Part shown: positions 12,339 through 25,400 of the stretch, piece by piece
Layout: each line of letters begins with the position of its first letter
How positions within the stretch are numbered: position 1 is the stretch's first letter
DNA from: Heterotrichella gracilis
Taxonomy: Eukaryota; Sar; Xanthophyceae; Tribonematales; Xanthonemataceae
Direction: 5' to 3'
DNA length: 64,000 bases
Assembly (NCBI GenBank): GCA_032358255.1
Contig: JAULBX010000003.1
Span: 248,001 to 312,000, forward strand
Notes under the pieces: model-generated
What the model saw: only the letters and a program-made list of their open reading frames with translations
Told to the model about the DNA's origin: nothing
The model's database searches: none
Position numbers and translations under genes: made by a program

Positions 12339-15300
12339 CTATGCCAGCTGCACTGGCGCATACACCACCACGTGTATGCTGATGAAGAAGAGGGTGCAGA
12401 ACACGAAGGAGATGTAGTGGTGCAGCGGGAAATGCAGCTGCATGCTCCCAGCCCACACCAAGCCTGCTAGCGCTGGGCCCAGTGCGCGTACAAATGAAGC
12501 CAGCGCCATGGATACACCGTTAATCTTGCCAAGGGACCTGCGCAGATAAAATAACGCCAAGTCATCCATTGATTTGAGCTATAGAGCAGAACGGAACATG
12601 AGAGGGACATGGCTGCATTCAATGCAGGATGTTTAAGGCTTAGGGTTTAGCGCTTGGTGTAGGGTCAGGGCCCAGTGCAAGTGTCAAAACTGCTTGCACA
12701 CACAGTTGAAGGGCATTGCATGAAGTTTAACACCAGAGCAGGTAAACTCTAGCCAAGAGCAAACGTCCAATTAAACCTAAAAACAATTGCATTAGGTTCC
12801 GATGGGCTCACTTCTTTGGCGCTGCCAGGTTGACCATGATGTTGGCGCAGGTGAAGCTGTTTGCTGCAGGTAAACCCCAACTAAGGGTACGGGTGCACTC
12901 ACTTTTTTGGCGCTGCCAGGTTGACCATGATGTTGGCGCAGGTGAAGCTGTTTGCTGCAAACACTGCACGCACCGCCAGCACCCCAGCTAGGTACACCAG
13001 GGTGGGTACCCGATGGCGGGCAAAGGAGGAGGCTGCGGGTATGAAAAGGGCGGTGATGGCACTGCCGTACAGGCCAACCTGCGAGGATTGGAGCGGGGAT
13101 TGGAGCTGGGAATGGAACGGGATTTAAATGGGGATGATGATTTAGATGGGGATGGAACGGGATTAGAGCTACATCCCAGGTAAGTACACGGTAGCGCAGG
13201 AGTGAAGGGATTCAAGTGCTTCAAGGATTCAAGTGAGAAAGAAGAGGGAATGGGACCAAGAAAGGGCGGAGAAGCCAAAGGGCAAGGTAAATTTTGGCTG
13301 ATGTTATATCCTCCCTCACCTGATTTGCTCTCTTTGTTCCCAGCGCTGCATGCACTTTTGGGAATGCCCACAGCGCGTACAGCATGAGCGCCACCCCCCC
13401 CGCAGTGAGGGGTAGTGCCAGCTGGCTGCTGGTGAGGCCAAGACCAGACTCTGCCAGGGGGGCGGAGGAAAAGATGGGGATGACCTGCACAGGGAGGGCG
13501 TGGGAAATACCCTAAAACCCGATTGAGGGTGAGTGGGTGGGCAGGGATGATATGCGCTGGCTAGGGAGGGGAACGGCAGAAAATTTTAGAAAATCCTTGC
13601 TTCCCCGCGCCCCATGAGCCCGTGACCCTGAACCCTAACGAGGCAGGTGTGTCCATCAGAAAGTGCATAATCATAGAGTGCATAGACACGGAACTAGCGG
13701 GAAACACTGGGTAAGCACCACAGCCTGCAAGATGGTGCTGTATGATTTTGTTGGGGCGCACCTCATCTTGGAACGTGTAGCTGAAGGCCACCAGGCCATA
13801 GCCGGTGACAGTGCGCTGCACTTGGGGGTTACGGTACCAGGGGACGCTGTCATCCACCGACACCCGCTGCGACGTCAGGCGGAACCTTGCAAAGCCTCCT
13901 GGCTTTCTCCAGGATTGCTTTTTGCCATTCAGGGGTGGGGATTTGGCTTGGACCAAACCTGGGGATTTGTTGGTGTCCAGGGATTGGACCTCCACAATTG
14001 CATCCCCGGTGGGTTGTGCCTGCCAAGGGCTTTGGGTAGGGTTTTCAGAGGGGAGGAGGGTATCGTGCTCATCATCTGACTGGTCATTGGTGGCTTGAAT
14101 GGGGATTTCAATGCCGTCTGGGGTTGCTTGCCCATCCCCGGGTTTGACGATGCCTATGCCATTCTCCAAGGTGGTATCCTCTGGTTCCAAAGGAGGGCTT
14201 TGCTGCTGTGTGAGTTCAAAGTCTCCCCTGTCAACTCCGTTTGAAACAACCTCCCCTGCAGGTGGCAATCAATGCTGAACCCTAGACCCTAATGAGCTGA
14301 ACCCTCTTTCAATGCCTCCTAGTCAAATACTTTGATGCAAATGTGACATGCACATAGGTGGGGCTATCCAGGACACGCTCAATAATCATCTAATTTGGCT
14401 TGTTATTTTGTTCTGCTCTTCACTCCTCCTATGCATCATACAATCGGAGGCACCATGCGATACACAGCCAACCAGGTTGGGGTTCAGCATTCAGGTTTCT
14501 AGTCCACAAGATGCAGCGCCACCATGCGCCTGGGGGAGCTACCTCTCACCCTGCTTGGGGGAGACAATGGAAGATGTTGACACGGGGAGGTACCCCCCTC
14601 CCTTCCCCCTTCCCCTCCACCCTCTCCGCGCCAGCACCTCTGGATTGGTTTCCTCAAGCACGATGGCGCTGCTCACCAGTGCCAAGAGGCACATGAAGCT
14701 GACAAGGGCACAGGGGAGGAAGAAGGGCCTGGGAGGTAGGGGAGGAACAGGGGTAAGGAGGCGGAGACTCTCCCGGAGAGTCCTAGGTAAAAGTTTGACG
14801 GAGCATGCGGCCATTTTGTGGTGTGTGGAGGAGGCGGCTCCAGGTCCAATGCTGCAGTATACAATTGTTCACCTCCACATACAACCTCGTGCCTACTTGT
14901 CCAAACGCCAATTGCAGCAGAGGCTACTGGTTCCTTCTCCATGCGACAGATGCAATTGGCGGCTGCTCCATGCGACAGATGCAATTGGCTTTTCACCTCC
15001 ATGCACCCAATGCAGTACCCGGCTCAACAGCAACCCTTGACTTACAGCACCAGGCACCCCCCTGGCCACCCACCTTTGCTGCAGCAACCCCCCATCCCCG
15101 CACATCGGGAAGCCATCCCCGTAATTGTGGCAAGGCATGGCCAGGGCACCCGCCATTGCGGGACCAAAGATGGCCCCCACGCCCCACGCCAGGCTCAGGT
15201 ATCCCATTGCCTTGGCTTGCTCGTTGGCCGTACCCGTTTCACCAATGATGCTCTTGATCACCCTGCCAGAATTCCACATATGGGTGTAAGCTGTGTGGGT

Positions 15301-16543
15301 TGGTTTGTCACACAGCCACATGTGGCATCTGCCATGTGACCTGGGCGCATGTGGGATACCGTGAAGAGCACGGCGACAAAGAGAAAGCGATCTGCCCTTC
15401 CTAAACATGTCCCATGGTGCAAGCGGAGTGTGCATGTGGGTGTGCATGTGGGTGGGGGCATGTGTGCTACCGTTGGTGACCATGCTCTCCCCCCCCTGGT
15501 GCCCCCCCCTACCCACACATGTGGAGGGGTGGTGCATGTGGGGTGTTGCATTTGAAGACGGATTTGAAAGTGGTGCCCGTGGGTGGTGCATGTGGCATTG
15601 GCCATGTGCACCGGCATGTCATCACCATGCCCCTCCCCCCTTCCTGAATTTCTCCCCCTACCCGAACATGAAGTTGCAGCTCCCCCCTGCCATCCTCGCC
15701 AGCGCCGCCTGCGTGTACGTGGTGGCCATGCCAAACCACAGCATGGACACAACACCCGACAGGTTGCCGATCATAACCACAGGCTGTAGGACAACAAGGA
15801 AAAGGTCATGTGAGAATAACAAGGTGGCGACGTCAGGGGATGCATCCGCCACCTATTCTGCCAATATAAACTACCACTGCCATGCCATGTCATGCAATGT
15901 GGTTCGTGTGCATCGCCCACGTATCCTGCCACTCATTCAGGCCCCATTGCCACCTGATTTATTTAGGGTTTAGGGTTTTAGACTTAAGGCATTTGCCACC
16001 TGGTCAGGCCATTCTCATCCTGTCAAGAGACGAGTCCGCCACCCTGCCCACACCATCACCCATCATGCCCCATTGCCACCTCGCCATGATGAGCAACCTT
16101 ATGCTGCCATGCAACGTGGTCCATGTGCAGACCCCCACCTTCCTGCCAATCCTGTCGCTCATCATGCCCCAGAAGAAGGCGGTCAGGAACTGGGCACCGG
16201 AGAACAGGGCGGCCTGGAGGGCGGGCAGTGGGGAGATGGTCAGCTGGCTGGTTGACCGGAAACCCTAAACCGTAAACCCTACACCCTAAACACTTGTCAG
16301 ATGGGAAGGCCAAGTGGAGTAGCACAGTGAGCGAGGCAGCTGGGGGTAGCGCAGCCCAAGTGCATGAGTGCGTGAACCCTGCAAACCCTATCCTAGGGTC
16401 TTTTGGCCAGGCTCACCAGCAGTCCCGTGAGGCGCGATATGGTAGCCTCTGAAGGGTGTGATCCTCCCAGGAATTGCCGCACCATGTACACACCAATGGT
16501 GAAGGGCACAGTGAACTGCACAGCCTCCATCATCTCGCACAGG
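12339..16543 (-). CDS. Major facilitator superfamily transporter, copy 1 (ZIFL-like)
   Basis: Nine phase-consistent exons: 16543-16417, 16213-16139, 15783-15662, 15262-15074, 14728-14550, 14255-13762, 13484-13320, 13078-12903 and 12537-12339 (stop TAG). They give about 575 residues without the extreme N-terminus. MFS motif A is GMMSDRIGRKP between TM2 and TM3. The next half carries KSIIGETGTANEQAKAMGY and GAIFGPAMAGALAMP, a pattern shared with plant ZIFL and related drug:H+ antiporters. Exon 6 encodes a hydrophilic loop of about 160 residues between the two six-helix halves. The substrate is unknown. The first exon is uncertain: a minus-strand frame ending NLARPVLGA with a donor at 17926 resembles the first exon of the paralogue at 54.7 kb (AARTGPMLA) and may be it. 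Confidence 0.85.
12812..12868 (-). repeat. Intronic copy of MFS1 exon 8 3' edge
   Basis: The block GCTGCCAGGTTGACCATGAT and what follows at 12812-12868 nearly repeats the real exon 8 end at about 12903-12958, including the flanking donor region. It lies within the intron between exons 8 and 9 and is a direct partial duplication. Confidence 0.75.
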
Positions 16544-16868
16544 CTGCGGGGCAAGGGGGGTTTCTGGGATTTAAGTTTAGGGTTTAGCACCTGTCATCTC
16601 GCACAGGCTGCGGGGCAAGGGTGAGTCTGGGACTAGGGTTTAGGATTTAGCACCCATCATCTCGCACAGGCTGCGGAGCAAGGGTGAGTCTGGGACTAGG
16701 GTTTAGGGTTTAGCACCCATCATCTCGCACAGGCTGCGGGGCAAGGGTGAGTCTGGGACTAGGGTTTAGGGTTTTAGCACCCATCATCTCGCACAGGCTG
16801 CGGGGCAAGGGTAAGTCTGGGACTAGGGTTTAGGGTTTAGCACCCGTCATCACGCACAGGCTGCGGAG
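16531..16868 (-). repeat. Six-copy array of an MFS1 splice acceptor plus exon start
   Basis: The block CATCTCGCACAGGCTGCGG recurs at 16531, 16595, 16658, 16721, 16785 and, as CATCAC..., 16848, so the period is 63-64 bp. On the minus strand each unit contains a CGCAG acceptor and the first bases of the exon encoding LCEMM. Only the 16531 copy continues into the open exon. Units are joined by TTTAGGG-type motifs and a GTGAGTCTGGGACTAGGG spacer. Confidence 0.92.
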
Positions 16869-18321
16869 AAACGGAGAGGGTATCTGTTGGCGGATGTAAG
16901 GGTGTGTGTATGTGGAATGGCGGCCAGTGCCAAATTGCCCTCAGAGCTAATGTCAGCACTTTTATATTTACCCTCTCAACTAGCCTGGCATGAGTCCAAC
17001 AGTGCCCCAACAGGTGTACTTACAGGTCGGTTTCTTTTGTGTGCTGTATCAGTGTTGCACGCATACAGGGCCAGTCGCAGTTACAAGCAACCCTGCCTTG
17101 GATTGACAATGGTATGAAACATAAACCAATATATAACGGCAGATATGGATTCCTATGCCATAAAAGCCACGCTGCGGCCGGCAAGGCCGATGCATGCATG
17201 TGGGCACATGCATGCATGCATGCCAAACAACTCACCACCAGGCCAACGTGGGCAGCGTTCGAACAGCCCGTATCTCCTCCTCCCCTTCATCCACCCTATC
17301 CTTCCCTTCCCCCACACGCACTGCCGTACGCTCTGTATCCATTGCGTGGTTTCAACTACCTCACAACTCAATGGGTGAATTGTGGCTGCCAACCGCCCCG
17401 AGCGGCGTGTAAGGCGACGTCACCCCATCGGGTCAGGTATGGTAGACCGCCGCCACACTACAGCAACGCCATGCTGTAGCCTGGTGGGGTGAGCGGCGAC
17501 GGGGTGTGCACACAACCGGTGGTTTGCGTTACGTAATTGACCCAAACACGAGGTGACAACCACTAGAGGTATTGACACTGACACTCAAAGTACACGCACG
17601 AGCTACTACACCAGAGTCTGGCCAAGAGATAAGGTGTCGAATAGAAAGGCGCGTCTTGCACTCGAGCCGCAGAAGGGTTTTTGCTTGGCTTGTTGCTTGG
17701 CTGCTGGCGCAAAGGTTCTGTGCTGGTGGGAAGGCACGTGCACCTTGAGATATAGGCACGTGCACTCCAAGTGTAGCCACGCCCACCCTCGTCAAAAGCT
17801 GCAGCAGCAGTCGTTCACAGGGCTGGAAGTATAGTCCCAAGGGTTGTATATTACTTCCTTTCTTGAGTGGCGGACATGGTGAACAGCAGGTGTTCTTACA
17901 GCAAGTGGCATGCGGACGCATGCCACCAAGCGCCCAATACGGGCCGGGCGAGATTCAACAAACAGAAGGAAGAAAGAGAATGCAATATATGGGGTTGTAT
18001 GTCATATGTACAATACCTGATTGTGGGTACCGTATCAAGCCAGCGGCACAGTGCAGGCCTGTGCAAGCGTGACGCACTGTGGTGCATTGAAAAACGTACC
18101 CTAGAAGCCCGCTCCACTTCAAAAAAGAGAGAGGTAGATATAGTACAAGACATCCTGCGCCGCACACGTTGCGGACAAAGTACAGCAATCCATGACCTCT
18201 AGGGAAATAAATGGTGCTCCAAGTTGATATCAAATTGGCATCCTCCTTTGTAATCGCCAATCCCCTTCCCCTAAAAATCCACGCTCCCCTTCCCTGCTCA
18301 ACCCCCTCTCCCCTCCCCTTG
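16869..18321. other. Upstream part of MFS1 and MFS1-TDP2 spacer
   Basis: This interval probably contains the MFS1 first exon (minus strand, around 17927-17965 and upstream; its exact start is unclear), the MFS1 promoter and the 3' flank of the TDP2-like gene. GCATGC palindrome runs lie at about 17189-17222. I see no other gene. Confidence 0.35.
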
Positions 18322-21300
18322 TCACCCTCTCGTCCCCTCCCCATGCCCTTCCGCCCCGGCCTCCCCCACCGCACACCCGCCCTCAAACCGCACCACCAGC
18401 CCGAAATGGTCCGACGCAAGCAGCGGGCGCCGGAAGCGCTTCCCCAAATTTCCTCCCCTGTCCACAATCCACCCCCCTGGTAGCTGCGAAAGCCCCACCA
18501 GATGCGCCGAAGCCACCCTCCACCCGGGGTCCAAGCGGCACCACACCCTGTCGAGGCGCGAGCGGTACTTGTTCCACGGCCCTAGCATGGGGTTGTGCAT
18601 GGCGTCGTAGGTGTAGCCCTGGTCGTGGCGGTACAGGCACAGCCACGCATCCAACCTGCGGATGAATAGGAGGTGAGCAGGAAGGTTGCATGCAGTCCAG
18701 CAGTGGAGATTGATCAAGGGTCAAGTTTTATCTGGGTGGTATCAGGGTTTATCTAGCTAAGGTTAGGGTTTATCTAGGTTGTGCAGGGCAAGTAATACGC
18801 GAAGCATGCCCCCGGCATGGGGTTGCACATGGCATATAAAAACACACATTTACTTCATATGCCATGAAACATATATGGATGCGTAACGTAAGTACTCCCT
18901 TTGCGAATTCCCTTCCACTTTGCCGCCTGGACTTAAAAGGTTTGGGGTTGTGCGCACCATCCCTTGGGCAGCAGCTTGCACTCAGCCTACTCGTCCTATA
19001 TCCACTTTAGCTTTTGGGACTAGGGTTCAGGGTTTAGGGTTGTGCGAACCATCCTTTGGGCAGCAGCTTGCACTCTCCCTGCTCATCCTCTATCCAGTTC
19101 ATATCCCCTGCCATGACCACAAGGGGGGAAGTGCACGCATCCAGGAAGGGCAGGGCCTGCATGCAGGGGCAGCCACACACATCAGCCAAGAGCACTAGCA
19201 CCACCACAGGTTTTTCCACAGGCATAGAGTAACAAGCACCCCAGCAATACGCCCAAATCATCACCAGCACAAGCACTAGCGAGGGCCAGCCAGATTGTAC
19301 ATCCTACACCCCTCACCTGCTCCTCCTGCTCAACCCCAAAACCCTAAACCTAAACTCTAACCCTAGCGCCCTCACCTGCTTGACCTGGTCCTCCCGCTCC
19401 ACAATGGACCTCCTCTTGGGGCCCATGGGGCTCTCAAGGTGGGTATTGCACACAGTGACCTCCCCGCTGCAGCCCGGCAGGGGGACGCGAGCCATCTGCA
19501 GGCCGCGCCCTGCGCAGGGGACCACGAAAAATGACTGTCAGATGGTTTATTACTGTATTACACGCAGAATTTAATGATGGTTGACTATTCATTACTATTA
19601 CAAGCAACGTGGGACGATTGCCAGATAGTTTGGACGGCACAAAATGGCGAGCAAACCCATAATCAGAGCAACACCTGAGTGTGGTACCCCTTGCCCATGT
19701 CTGTGCTCACCGGCATCGCTGAGATTAGGGTTTTGGTAGGGTTTCCATCGGGATTTTGTACAGCAGGTCTGTGGTTCCCTCATCCATGTCTGTGCTCCTG
19801 AAGGGCACTGCCAAGAGTAGGGTTTTTGCTAGGGTCTTCACCAGGGTTTTGTACATCATGTTTGTGCGTCCCTCACCCATGTCTGTGCTCCTGAAGGGCA
19901 TGAATTGGAACAAGGTGCCAGGTGGCAGCACTTCCCGCTGCCCCCACAGGTCCCTCCTGACCATCATGAGTGTGAAGTAGCTGTCCTCAGGGGGATCGAC
20001 AGGGTCTGCAGAGGGGAGGTAATGGCGCCACCACCCCAGGGGGGAGTCCGCCAGGTGGCACAAACTGGCGTAGGTGACCTCCTACAGGGGGAGAGAAGAG
20101 AACAGTTGCACCACTTTCTGGTGTAGGTGACCGCCCACAGGGGGAGAGGCATGTCAACTGCACTACCATGTTCTTCCCAAACGCGGGCTTGATGATGACA
20201 GGGTACCCAAGTGCAGTGCTTGCTGATGTATACCAACAGGGGAATAGAGCATTTTATTGCACCAAGTTGCTTTCCTCTCTCAAGTGTAAATTTGCTTGTG
20301 ACAGGGTACCCAACTGCTTTTGCTGGTTGGCCATATTATCTGTCGAATGCCAGGCTGCAGCATTCGAGAATGACGGTGCCGTTGTGGACCAAAATCATGG
20401 TTTGATACCTGGAAGCACAGCAGGTGTGGCAGCCCTGCATCCACCACCGCCTGGCTCACCCCCTCCATGCGCAGCGCCATTTGCGTGGGCTCCATCCTGC
20501 GGGGGGGTGGGTGTTGGGGGGGTGAAGGGGGTGAGGGTGGTTGATGGGGTGAGGGAAGGTGTGAGTATGATAGTGAGAGTATGTTTTGCTGGTTTGGAGG
20601 CACCCTAAACCCTACATCCTATACCATGTCTGCCATATATGTTCCCCATGAGAAGCGCCAGACCAGCTAGCGATGCCCGGCAGCTACACACCCTAAACCC
20701 TAAGCATGCACCCTACACCCCAAAACCCTAAACCCATCATATATGTAGGGTATTTGTGGCCTACTCCACAAAACCCTAAACCCTAAGCGTGCACCCTACA
20801 CCTTGCGCACCATGTGTTCCACGTCAGCAGCGTCAGACATGGTGGCGGTGCCCTAAAACCCTATACTATAAAACCCTAAAACACCCTACACCCTGCGCAC
20901 CATATGTTCCACGTCAGCAGCGTCAGGCTTGGTGGGGGTGCCCCTCCGCCGCTGGTGCTGGTGCTCAAGGGCTGAGGGTCTGGTAGGGTGTCGGGGCCCT
21001 CTGGGGCAAGCTCATGTGAACCCTTAGGGTCTAGTAGGGTATCGGCTGTGGCGACATGGCGTTGCTCTGGGTGTACCGCTGGTGCGCCTTCAGGGGCTGT
21101 GTTAAAGCATACTGTGGCCTGCTGCTCCTGTGGATGTGCCTCTGGACCAGGCTCCTGTGCGTTTCCATTGGCTGTGGGGGTGCAGCTTTCTTGGGGGGTG
21201 GTCTCAGGGTGCAAGCACGGGCCAGGCCCTGCCGGCTCTGGTGCCGGTGGTGGTTGTACTGCTGATGGTGCTGGTGCCGGTGGTGCTGCTGGTGCCGGTG

Positions 21301-21331
21301 GTGCTGGTTTGAGCTCGGCCTGCAGCCTCAT
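18322..21331 (-). CDS. TDP2-like endonuclease/exonuclease/phosphatase-fold phosphodiesterase
   Basis: Six phase-consistent exons give about 432 aa: 21331-20901, 20496-20409, 20081-19877, 19509-19376, 19156-19050 and 18655-18322. The first ~135 residues are a low-complexity Pro/Ala/Gly-rich tail. The EEP catalytic core follows in order: LTLLTWNIW (Asn), LCFQEVTYASL (metal-binding Glu), CNTHLES, VMAGDMNW (Asp/Asn) and the terminal ASDHFGLV (Asp-His). TWNIW, LQEVT-like and SDHFGL motifs match tyrosyl-DNA phosphodiesterase 2, which removes trapped topoisomerase II from 5' DNA ends; that function is inferred from family. No UBA domain typical of animal TDP2 is seen. The start ATG at 21331 is the first in frame; an upstream exon is not excluded. 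Introns contain copies of exon edges. Confidence 0.82.
18940..19002 (-). repeat. Intronic copy of TDP2-like exon 5 3' edge
   Basis: GGGTTGTGCGCACCATCCC and the following bases at 18947-19002 repeat, with changes, the real exon 5 end and donor at about 19040-19100. A TTTAGGG motif lies between the two copies. Confidence 0.75.
19685..19832 (-). repeat. Two intronic copies of TDP2-like exon 3 3' edge
   Basis: CCATGTCTGTGCTC occurs at about 19697 and 19785 within the intron and at 19878 at the true exon 3 end. Each copy carries the exon's last codons and its donor, and TAGGG motifs lie between copies. Confidence 0.75.
20795..20855 (-). repeat. Intronic copy of TDP2-like exon 1 3' edge with donor
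   Basis: The block encoding LTLLTWN plus the donor (about 20892-20942) is repeated at about 20802-20852 with few differences. CCCTAAA motifs separate the copies. Confidence 0.8.
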
Positions 21332-22300
21332 GTCTGTTTCAAACGGTTTTTAAAAGTGTCAGCCGTGCCGTGGGACTACCTATCAGCGCAGGAGGAGGGT
21401 TGATACTACCTCACAGCGCATGGGTTGAGGCTGCCACGTTGTCTCTCTGTGTGCACTTGAACGAATCAAGGTTGACTACGAGCAGTGGATACCACCACCT
21501 CGCATATGCATGCATACGCACGCAACACCGCATGCATACGAATTCGACCGGCACAAGAGTCACTCTTAGAGTGCTACTATTCAAATGACGCCCCCGTTGT
21601 GAAGAAGCGGACAATAGGGGTGTCACAGAAAGTGTAGTATGGCTGTGTGGAGGCAAGAAACAGGGAGGTCTCTCCCCATAGCTTACGCGTTGTTGATACA
21701 CGAAAGAACTATGCGCACGCACCAATGCGGCCCGGGGGATAGCCTGTGCACAATGTTAGTGTGAGCTTTGTATACTGTACAGTCTGTAGCAATCGCTGTC
21801 TGACTTTATGCTCGAAACTTTTGAGTTTTGACCTGCAGTGCATGCTGTGGGCTGGCAGAAACCCTTACTTGTGGTTTACCCTCTGATCCTGACATTGTTG
21901 ACAGCTGTTGGCAGATATTCGGCGACAGCAGCTGCAAGGAGTGTCTTTGTGTTCCTCCTTCAGTCTAAGGCTTCGAGCGCTACTTTCGCACTCCAACTTG
22001 GCAGCCGAGTAACCTCAAGTAAACAACACACTGGCGGCCATGCAAGCCGCTCCCATTCACGCACACAGGAATAAGTGTAAGTTGTAGCACGAGCACGAGG
22101 GGGGGATTTGAAAAACACTACGCCAGGTAGCACCTAATCAGGAAGCACAACAAGACTGCTACAGAGGTGAGGGCTTGGTGTCGTCCCGTCACCAATTGAT
22201 GCTGAATGTCCTGCACAGGCATCCCTCCCGGACAAAGCCAGCTCAGCCCATCACTCCCACCTTACGCTGGTCCCCTTCTGTCCTTCACTACACCTGATAA
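21332..22300. other. Spacer between TDP2-like and DML1 genes
   Basis: Both genes are on the minus strand, so this holds the TDP2-like promoter and the DML1 3' flank. The open frames at 21411-21725 (-) and 21838-22074 (+) have no recognisable family. GCATGCAT runs lie near 21507-21535. I see no RNA gene. Confidence 0.35.
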
Positions 22301-22465
22301 CCCCCCATCACTGACTCAGATCATCACTATCGCTCCCCCCCTTTCCGCACCGACACTAGCTCAACCCATCACCATAACCCTGGTCCCCTTCACCATCCTA
22401 CACTACCCCTGTTCCCCGCCATCACTGGCTCAGCTCGTCACTATCGCTCCCCCCCTCCCGCACCA
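22300..22465 (-). repeat. Tandem copies of the DML1 3' coding end
   Basis: The block ATCACTGGCTCAGCTCGTCA, which contains the DML1 stop codon on the minus strand, is preceded by a diverged copy at about 22309-22345 and partial copies of the same flanks. This is another terminal-exon edge duplication lying downstream of the stop. Confidence 0.6.
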
Positions 22466-25400
22466 GCTGACTCAGCTCCTCAACCACCTCCCCATACTCA
22501 TCCTTCCCCACCCCCCACGACCCCAGCATGGCCTGGCCGGGCACAGAGCGACCCACCCGCCGCAGCTGCGTGCGCATGCCCTCTGCCACGTCAGCAAAAG
22601 CGCGCGTCGCCACCAGCCTCGTGAGCATGGGGGTGGAGGCCACGTGGCCCTGGCCTGGCTGGTTTGAGGGCGCACCTGCGGATCCGGGATGTTGGAATTT
22701 ACTACCTAGTTTCAACTCACTCAGAATATAATTGTGATTATTATCATCAACTTCATCATCATCATTCTTCGTCTTGTATTATTATTGCTATGATTCATGA
22801 ATTTTACTAATATAATCCTGAGCACTATTCTGCTCAAATTTGGGGGACATTGCAGGCGGATTTCAAGGATCAATGTCTCTCATGATGCGCCTGAGGTCCA
22901 TTGGTGCACATTATGACGTGTGGCGCATGGGCTGCCCGACGGCTTTGGCAAAAGCGCGTCCCCTACCAGCCTAGTCAACATGGGGCCGGTTCCAGTAAAG
23001 GCACCCACACAGGGCCTGAACAAATCACCAGGAAAGGGGTCGGGTTGCCTTTGAACGCACCCACACAGTGCCTGGAACTAATCTCAAGAAGCGAGTGGGG
23101 AGCACAATGTGGCTATGCGCACGCACCTCTTTGCTGTGCGCTGACATAGTCACCCTCTCTGCCCACCCAGGGGGCAAACACGGAGGGGTAGGGAAGGGGG
23201 ATGGGCAGGGGTTGGCCTACCACACATCGGTGCCGCACGCACCGCAGGCCTGCGCAGCAACACACACACTCGTGAGCCACCGTGAACACTAGATGATATA
23301 CCCTAAACCATAACAACGCAGCCGTGGCGCACACCCAGCACACACCCTTGTTGCCCCAGTGCATGCTGTGTACAATAAGTTTGAGATTCCAAGGTTAGGG
23401 TCAGGATTGAGGTCTTATACAGAGCATCATCGTAATTTAAATAAGTAGGGTTTAATATGTATGCTTATGGGTTTGCAGACATCGCCACAGTCACCCACCT
23501 TCCTGCATCAGCCCCGCATCAAGCGCAGCCACTGCGGCCCCCATCCCCACCGCCCGGCCCCCCGCCCTCGCCCCCCTCAGCGCCACAGATTCCGCCCCAA
23601 TGTCGGCCCTGGCGGCGCCCCACGACACCCCGGGGGTCCACGATAATGTGCCCCTGGACGTCCAGGCCTCGATTTCACGATCCCCATGTGCTGCGCGGGG
23701 ATCCGAGGCGGCCCCCTGGGATTGGGCATCATCCGGGAGGGGAGGGGAGGGCAGGGCTGCACAGAGGGTTGCCAGGGTGTGCCTGGTGCGGGAGCCTCCC
23801 TCTAGCAAGGCTGCCAGGCTGTGCATGTCTGTTGCACCTGTGGGGGGAGGGGGGGTGTGCAGTATCAATATTGGGGTAGGGCCTGCGGCACATGTGCATT
23901 GGGTGCTGCCGCAGTTTGGCGGCCGTGTGCGTGGTTTTGCGGAAAGGGCGCAGAGGGTCAGCATCAGCATCAGCATTTGGGTTGAAATCAGCACATCAGC
24001 ACCTTCCCCTGCCAAGGGCATCCTAGGTGCCACCAGCAACCCCCCTTGGCGCACACGCAATGCCCTGTCTAAAAATTGTTTTTGGAAAATCTGCTACGTT
24101 GGGCGCCAAATCGCCTATCTTTGCATGTCCTACCTGGTGCACCCCCTGTCCTTGCTACAATATACATCTGTTTTTACCCCCAAATTCCCACCTCACACCT
24201 CCTTCTACTCCCTGTACTCAACCACCCTGATTTACCCTCTCCAAATTCCGTTAAGGAGCTGCCTTTACCTGTGGCACCCCCTGTCCTTGTCAGCCTCAGC
24301 GGCAGGGTGGCTGTGTCTATCGCAGCCGCGCACAGGGCGCTGCTGTGGAAGAGGCTGGAGGGGTCCCAGGGGAGGAGGGGGCTGTGTGGGGGCAGGGCAG
24401 GGGGGGCAAGGGGGATGTAGACGGATGCCAAGGAGGGGAGGCGAGCGTAGCTCAGGCACTCGCTGAGCTGCCAGCGCTGCAGCTCGTAGGCCTGCGCAGG
24501 TGGGAAAATCGCTAGGTTTTAGGGTTGAGGGTCTGTGCCTCTGATGGAGCGTTAGGTTGGGTGGTAGTGGTGGTGGCCGGGGCAGATAAGGCAAAGGGAG
24601 TGAAGGTGGATGGTCACAGAGGGGAAGCCAGCAAAGCACTGAGCTGCCAAGTAAAACCCTAGCCCAGGGCATTCAAGCAGACGCAACCCAACCAACAGCC
24701 CACGAATACCACCGGTAGCACTAGCCACACATCCACCCACCCCACCTGCTCGGTCGTAAAGGGCGCCTCCCGGTGTGGTTTGATCGCAAACAGCATGACG
24801 GGTGTGTGGCCCAGATCGTCCCGCAGCTCGGACAGCACCTCTCCACTGAGCTGGCCAAAGCCGCTGGTGTCATCTACAAGCACTTGGAAACCCTGCCGGC
24901 AAGGCAAGCAAGGCATTGAAAAAAGGTTGGTTCACTTCCCCTGCAATTGGGGTGGTCAAGAGCCCACTGGATTTGTTACGTCTCGATGGCGATCCGCTGC
25001 GTGGGAATTGGCGGCAAGTTGCATATTTGACAGACACACTGGTTGTGCGTGGGTTTGAATGTCGAGGGTGTGGTTAGGGTTCAGGGTTTAGGGCGTCATG
25101 TGGCCGGCCTGCAGCGGGTGACACCACTCCACCAGCAGCGGAATGCACCAGCAATCGGATGCATTGAAGCTTAGGGTTTAGGGTGCACCAAGTAGGGTTT
25201 AGGGTGTCACATGGCCTACCCGGATGAGGTCGCACTCCTCCACCAGCAGCCGGATTCGGTCCAGTATTGCCTCCTGGGCGCCGCTGGCCACCAGCCCCGA
25301 GCTGCTCCCAAAACCCTGGAATGGGGTAACGCTGTGCCACACCCCAGGCAGCTGGTACAGGCTCCGGGGGCTGAGCAGGGCCTGCACAGGGGAGGATGGT

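Noticed and set aside
14348-15040. Plus-strand frame of 230 codons opposite MFS1
   Set aside because: Antisense shadow of MFS1 exons 4-5 and the intron between them, with no family features.
16531-16868. CRISPR-like array, because of regular 63-64 bp spacing
   Set aside because: Repeats and spacers are both conserved across units, the sequence is a copied splice acceptor, and the context is a eukaryotic intron.
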